Source: Caldichromatium japonicum (GTDB lineage Bacteria > Pseudomonadota > Gammaproteobacteria > Chromatiales > Chromatiaceae). Taken from it: a stretch of DNA of 64,000 nucleotides. The DNA is taken from positions 682,001 to 746,000 of the forward strand of contig NZ_CP048029.1 of NCBI RefSeq assembly GCF_011290485.1, written 5' to 3'. Shown here in pieces: positions 62,277-64,000 of the stretch. Each line of letters starts with the position of its first letter. Positions within the stretch are counted from its first letter, which is position 1. Below the pieces are notes generated by a model. The model ran no database searches, was not told the DNA's origin, and worked only from the letters and a program-made list of their open reading frames with translations. Position numbers and translations under genes: made by a program.

Positions 62277-63017
62277 ATGCCAACCGTCTTAGCCCTTTTC
62301 CCCCTGTTGTTTGTTGGGCTGACCGGTCTTGCCTTGGCTCAGCCAACAACCTCGGTGCCCCGAATCGAGGTCGCGGCTGAGCTCAAACGCCTGAGTGCCG
62401 AGTTCGGCTTTGCGATGCGCGGGGTCGAGCGGACCGAAGGTATGACAGCGCGCGCCGGCGATGGGCCCCTCGCCGACCGCCTGCGCCTACTGCTGGAGGA
62501 CTGCGATCATGTGATCGTGCAGCGCCCGGACGGCGGGATCGAGCGGGTCATCATCCTGGGCGAGAAGGGGGTCTATGTCCCACCACCAGCCACCAGCAAC
62601 GGGTCCAAGCCGGCAAGCAGCGATATCATCGTCCTTGTCACCCAGCGTCAAGGCAGCTCGCATCTGGTCACCCTCGGGCTCGAGGGACTGGGCAGCAGCC
62701 CACCGATCCAAGAGACCATGCTCCTTGACACCGGCGCCGAGCGGGTGGTGCTGCCGGCCTCCTTGATCTCGGGTCTTGGGCTGACGCCTGAAACCCTGAC
62801 CGCCCAGACGGTCCAGACCGCCAATGGGCTGGTCGACGCCCTGATCGGGCGCATCCCCGCCGTTTGGGTCGGTCCCAAGCGGGTCGAGGACGTCGAGGTC
62901 GCCTTCATCGATGACCAGCGCCTCGGTGGGACGGCGCTCGCCGGCATGAGCCTGCTCGGGCGTTTTCAGATGACCATCGACGACGCCAAGAACCAGCTGA
63001 CCTTGGTCCCGAGATGA
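62277..63017 (+). CDS. secreted retropepsin-like protein with N-terminal STN-like domain
   Basis: ATG 62277 (GGGGGA upstream) begins a signal peptide (cleavage after LALA). Residues about 28-85 resemble a secretin/TonB short N-terminal domain (RLSAEFGFAMRGVERTEG, then VQRPDGGIERVIILG). The C-terminal ~110 residues are a retropepsin-like domain with MLLDTGAERVVLP and TALAGMSLLGRF. The product (246 residues) should be periplasmic. It ends one base from rimK, convergently. Substrate unknown. Confidence 0.8.
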   Translation: MPTVLALFPLLFVGLTGLALAQPTTSVPRIEVAAELKRLSAEFGFAMRGVERTEGMTARAGDGPLADRLRLLLEDCDHVIVQRPDGGIERVIILGEKGVYVPPPATSNGSKPASSDIIVLVTQRQGSSHLVTLGLEGLGSSPPIQETMLLDTGAERVVLPASLISGLGLTPETLTAQTVQTANGLVDALIGRIPAVWVGPKRVEDVEVAFIDDQRLGGTALAGMSLLGRFQMTIDDAKNQLTLVPR

Positions 63018-63018
63018 G

Positions 63019-63924
63019 CTAGCCCTGACCGCGGGTGCGGGTCTTACCCAGGGCTGCGTTCTTTTCGATGAACTCGATCATCATGCCGGCGATGTCCTTG
63101 CCGGTGGTGGTCTCGATCCCCTGCAGGCCCGGCGATGAGTTGACCTCGATGACCACCGGGCCATGATTCGAACGCAGGATATCGACCCCAGCGACATTGA
63201 GCCCAATGATGCGTGCTGCCCGCACCGCCGCCGAGCGTTCCTCGGGGGTGATGCGGATGAACGAAGGGGTCCCGCCGCGGTGGAGATTGGAGCGAAACTC
63301 CCCGGGCTTGGCTTGACGCTTCATGCTGGCGACCACCTTGTCGCCGATGACAAAACAGCGGATATCGGCGCCGTTTGCCTCCTTAATATATTCCTGAACC
63401 AGGATGTTGACCTTCAGCCCCATAAAGGCCTCGATCACGCTCTCGGCGGCCTTGTGGGTCTCAGCGAGCACCACCCCGATCCCCTGGGTGCCCTCTAGGA
63501 GTTTGATCACCAGGGGGGCACCTCCAACCATTTTGATTAAATCCTGGACATCATCGGGGGCATGGGCAAAACCCGTGATCGGTAGTCCAATCCCTTTGCG
63601 CGCCAAGAGTTGAAGCGAGCGTAGCTTGTCGCGGGCACGCGCGATCGCGACCGACTCATTGAGTGGATAGACACCCATCATCTCGAACTGGCGCAACACC
63701 GCTGTCCCGTAAAAGGTCACCGATGCCCCGATCCGCGGGATTACGGCGTCGAATTCGGTCAGGTCCTCGCCCTTGTAATGGATCGATGGGGCATGTGAGG
63801 TGATGTTCATATAGCAGCGCAAGACATCGATCACCCGCGGCTCATGCCCGCGCATGCGCGCGGCCTCAACCAGGCGGCGCGTCGAATAGAGCGAGGGATT
63901 ACGCGAGAGGATGGCGATCTTCAT
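63019..63924 (-). CDS. rimK: ribosomal protein S6-L-glutamate ligase RimK
   Basis: An ATP-grasp enzyme that adds glutamate residues to the C-terminus of S6. The 301 residues include [19 protein letters not shown], the ATP-grasp loop [33 protein letters not shown] and the metal-binding [12 protein letters not shown]. The RimB-type partner often found beside it is not visible; the gene to its left is a different, secreted retropepsin. The 5' flank is only 76 bases to the window edge. Confidence 0.95.
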   Translation of the reverse strand: MKIAILSRNPSLYSTRRLVEAARMRGHEPRVIDVLRCYMNITSHAPSIHYKGEDLTEFDAVIPRIGASVTFYGTAVLRQFEMMGVYPLNESVAIARARDKLRSLQLLARKGIGLPITGFAHAPDDVQDLIKMVGGAPLVIKLLEGTQGIGVVLAETHKAAESVIEAFMGLKVNILVQEYIKEANGADIRCFVIGDKVVASMKRQAKPGEFRSNLHRGGTPSFIRITPEERSAAVRAARIIGLNVAGVDILRSNHGPVVIEVNSSPGLQGIETTTGKDIAGMMIEFIEKNAALGKTRTRGQG

Positions 63925-63942
63925 GCCCGCCTACTCTTTGCG

Positions 63943-63983
63943 CCCCTCTCCTTGCGGGAGAGGGGAGGTGGGCAACGCCCGCC
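63943..63983. repeat. tandem double hairpin, REP-like
   Basis: CCCCTCTCC (63943-63951) pairs with GGAGAGGGG (63957-63965) around TTGCG. GGTGGGC (63967-63973) pairs with GCCCGCC (63977-63983) around AAC, with one G-T pair. The two hairpins are adjacent, as in REP/BIME units. Confidence 0.5.
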
Positions 63984-64000
63984 AGGTCGCGAGCAACAGC

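Overview
The window reads as a core chromosomal segment of a gammaproteobacterium. Gene content and order (ispE, tRNA-Gln, prs, rplY, pth; the tRNA-Tyr/Gly/Thr-tuf-tRNA-Trp-secE-nusG-rplKAJL-rpoBC block; TorF-type porin, glnK and amtB; ubiK and comM; PilU-type ATPases; DUF3422) fit Chromatiales or purple sulfur bacteria best. That placement is inference, because no photosynthesis or sulfur gene lies in the window. Coding is dense and GC-rich, with neighbouring genes often overlapping by 1 to 8 bases.

Layout: (1) 1-4 kb: a TPR protein cut by the left edge, ispE, tRNA-Gln, prs, rplY and pth, all on +. (2) 4-7 kb: a FadL-type outer-membrane channel and UDP-glucose dehydrogenase on -. (3) 7-39.5 kb: one uninterrupted + strand run of information-processing genes. 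It holds three tRNAs, tuf copy 1, tRNA-Trp, secE-nusG, rplKAJL, rpoBC, then the str, S10, spc and alpha operons in the classical order, and ends with rplQ and a SAM hydroxide adenosyltransferase gene whose start overlaps the rplQ stop. Good sigma-70-type promoters are visible before the tRNA-tuf cluster, before rpsL, before rpsM and before tRNA-Cys. A terminator-type hairpin sits at the rpoC-rpsL junction and another at rplL-rpoB. (4) 40-44 kb: tRNA-Cys, a DUF971 gene, argG (-), an LpxH-type phosphoesterase and a degenerate HD-GYP protein (-). (5) 44-47 kb: a nitrogen operon on - (TorF-like porin, glnK, amtB) with a sigma-54-type -24/-12 element in front. (6) 47-51.5 kb: ubiK, comM and two PilU-like retraction ATPases. 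(7) 51.6-55.5 kb: a membrane-anchored coiled-coil SUMF1-fold protein, a DUF3422 protein and a decayed IS630-family element with recognisable inverted ends. (8) 55.5-64 kb: sucA-sucB followed by an overlapping retropepsin-like gene, an SLC13-type permease, a second retropepsin-like gene and rimK, with a double hairpin at the right edge.

I found no CRISPR array, phage, toxin or defence island. The most notable departures from the ordinary are an insertion of about 100 residues in RpoC and about 25 in RpoB; two tuf genes that look identical and use codons quite unlike their highly expressed neighbours; a triple 22-bp repeat upstream of argG; a 44-bp dispersed repeat; and a SUMF1-fold protein and an HD-GYP protein that have both lost the residues needed for catalysis. 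No computation was run. All similarity statements come from reading the sequence against remembered family patterns.
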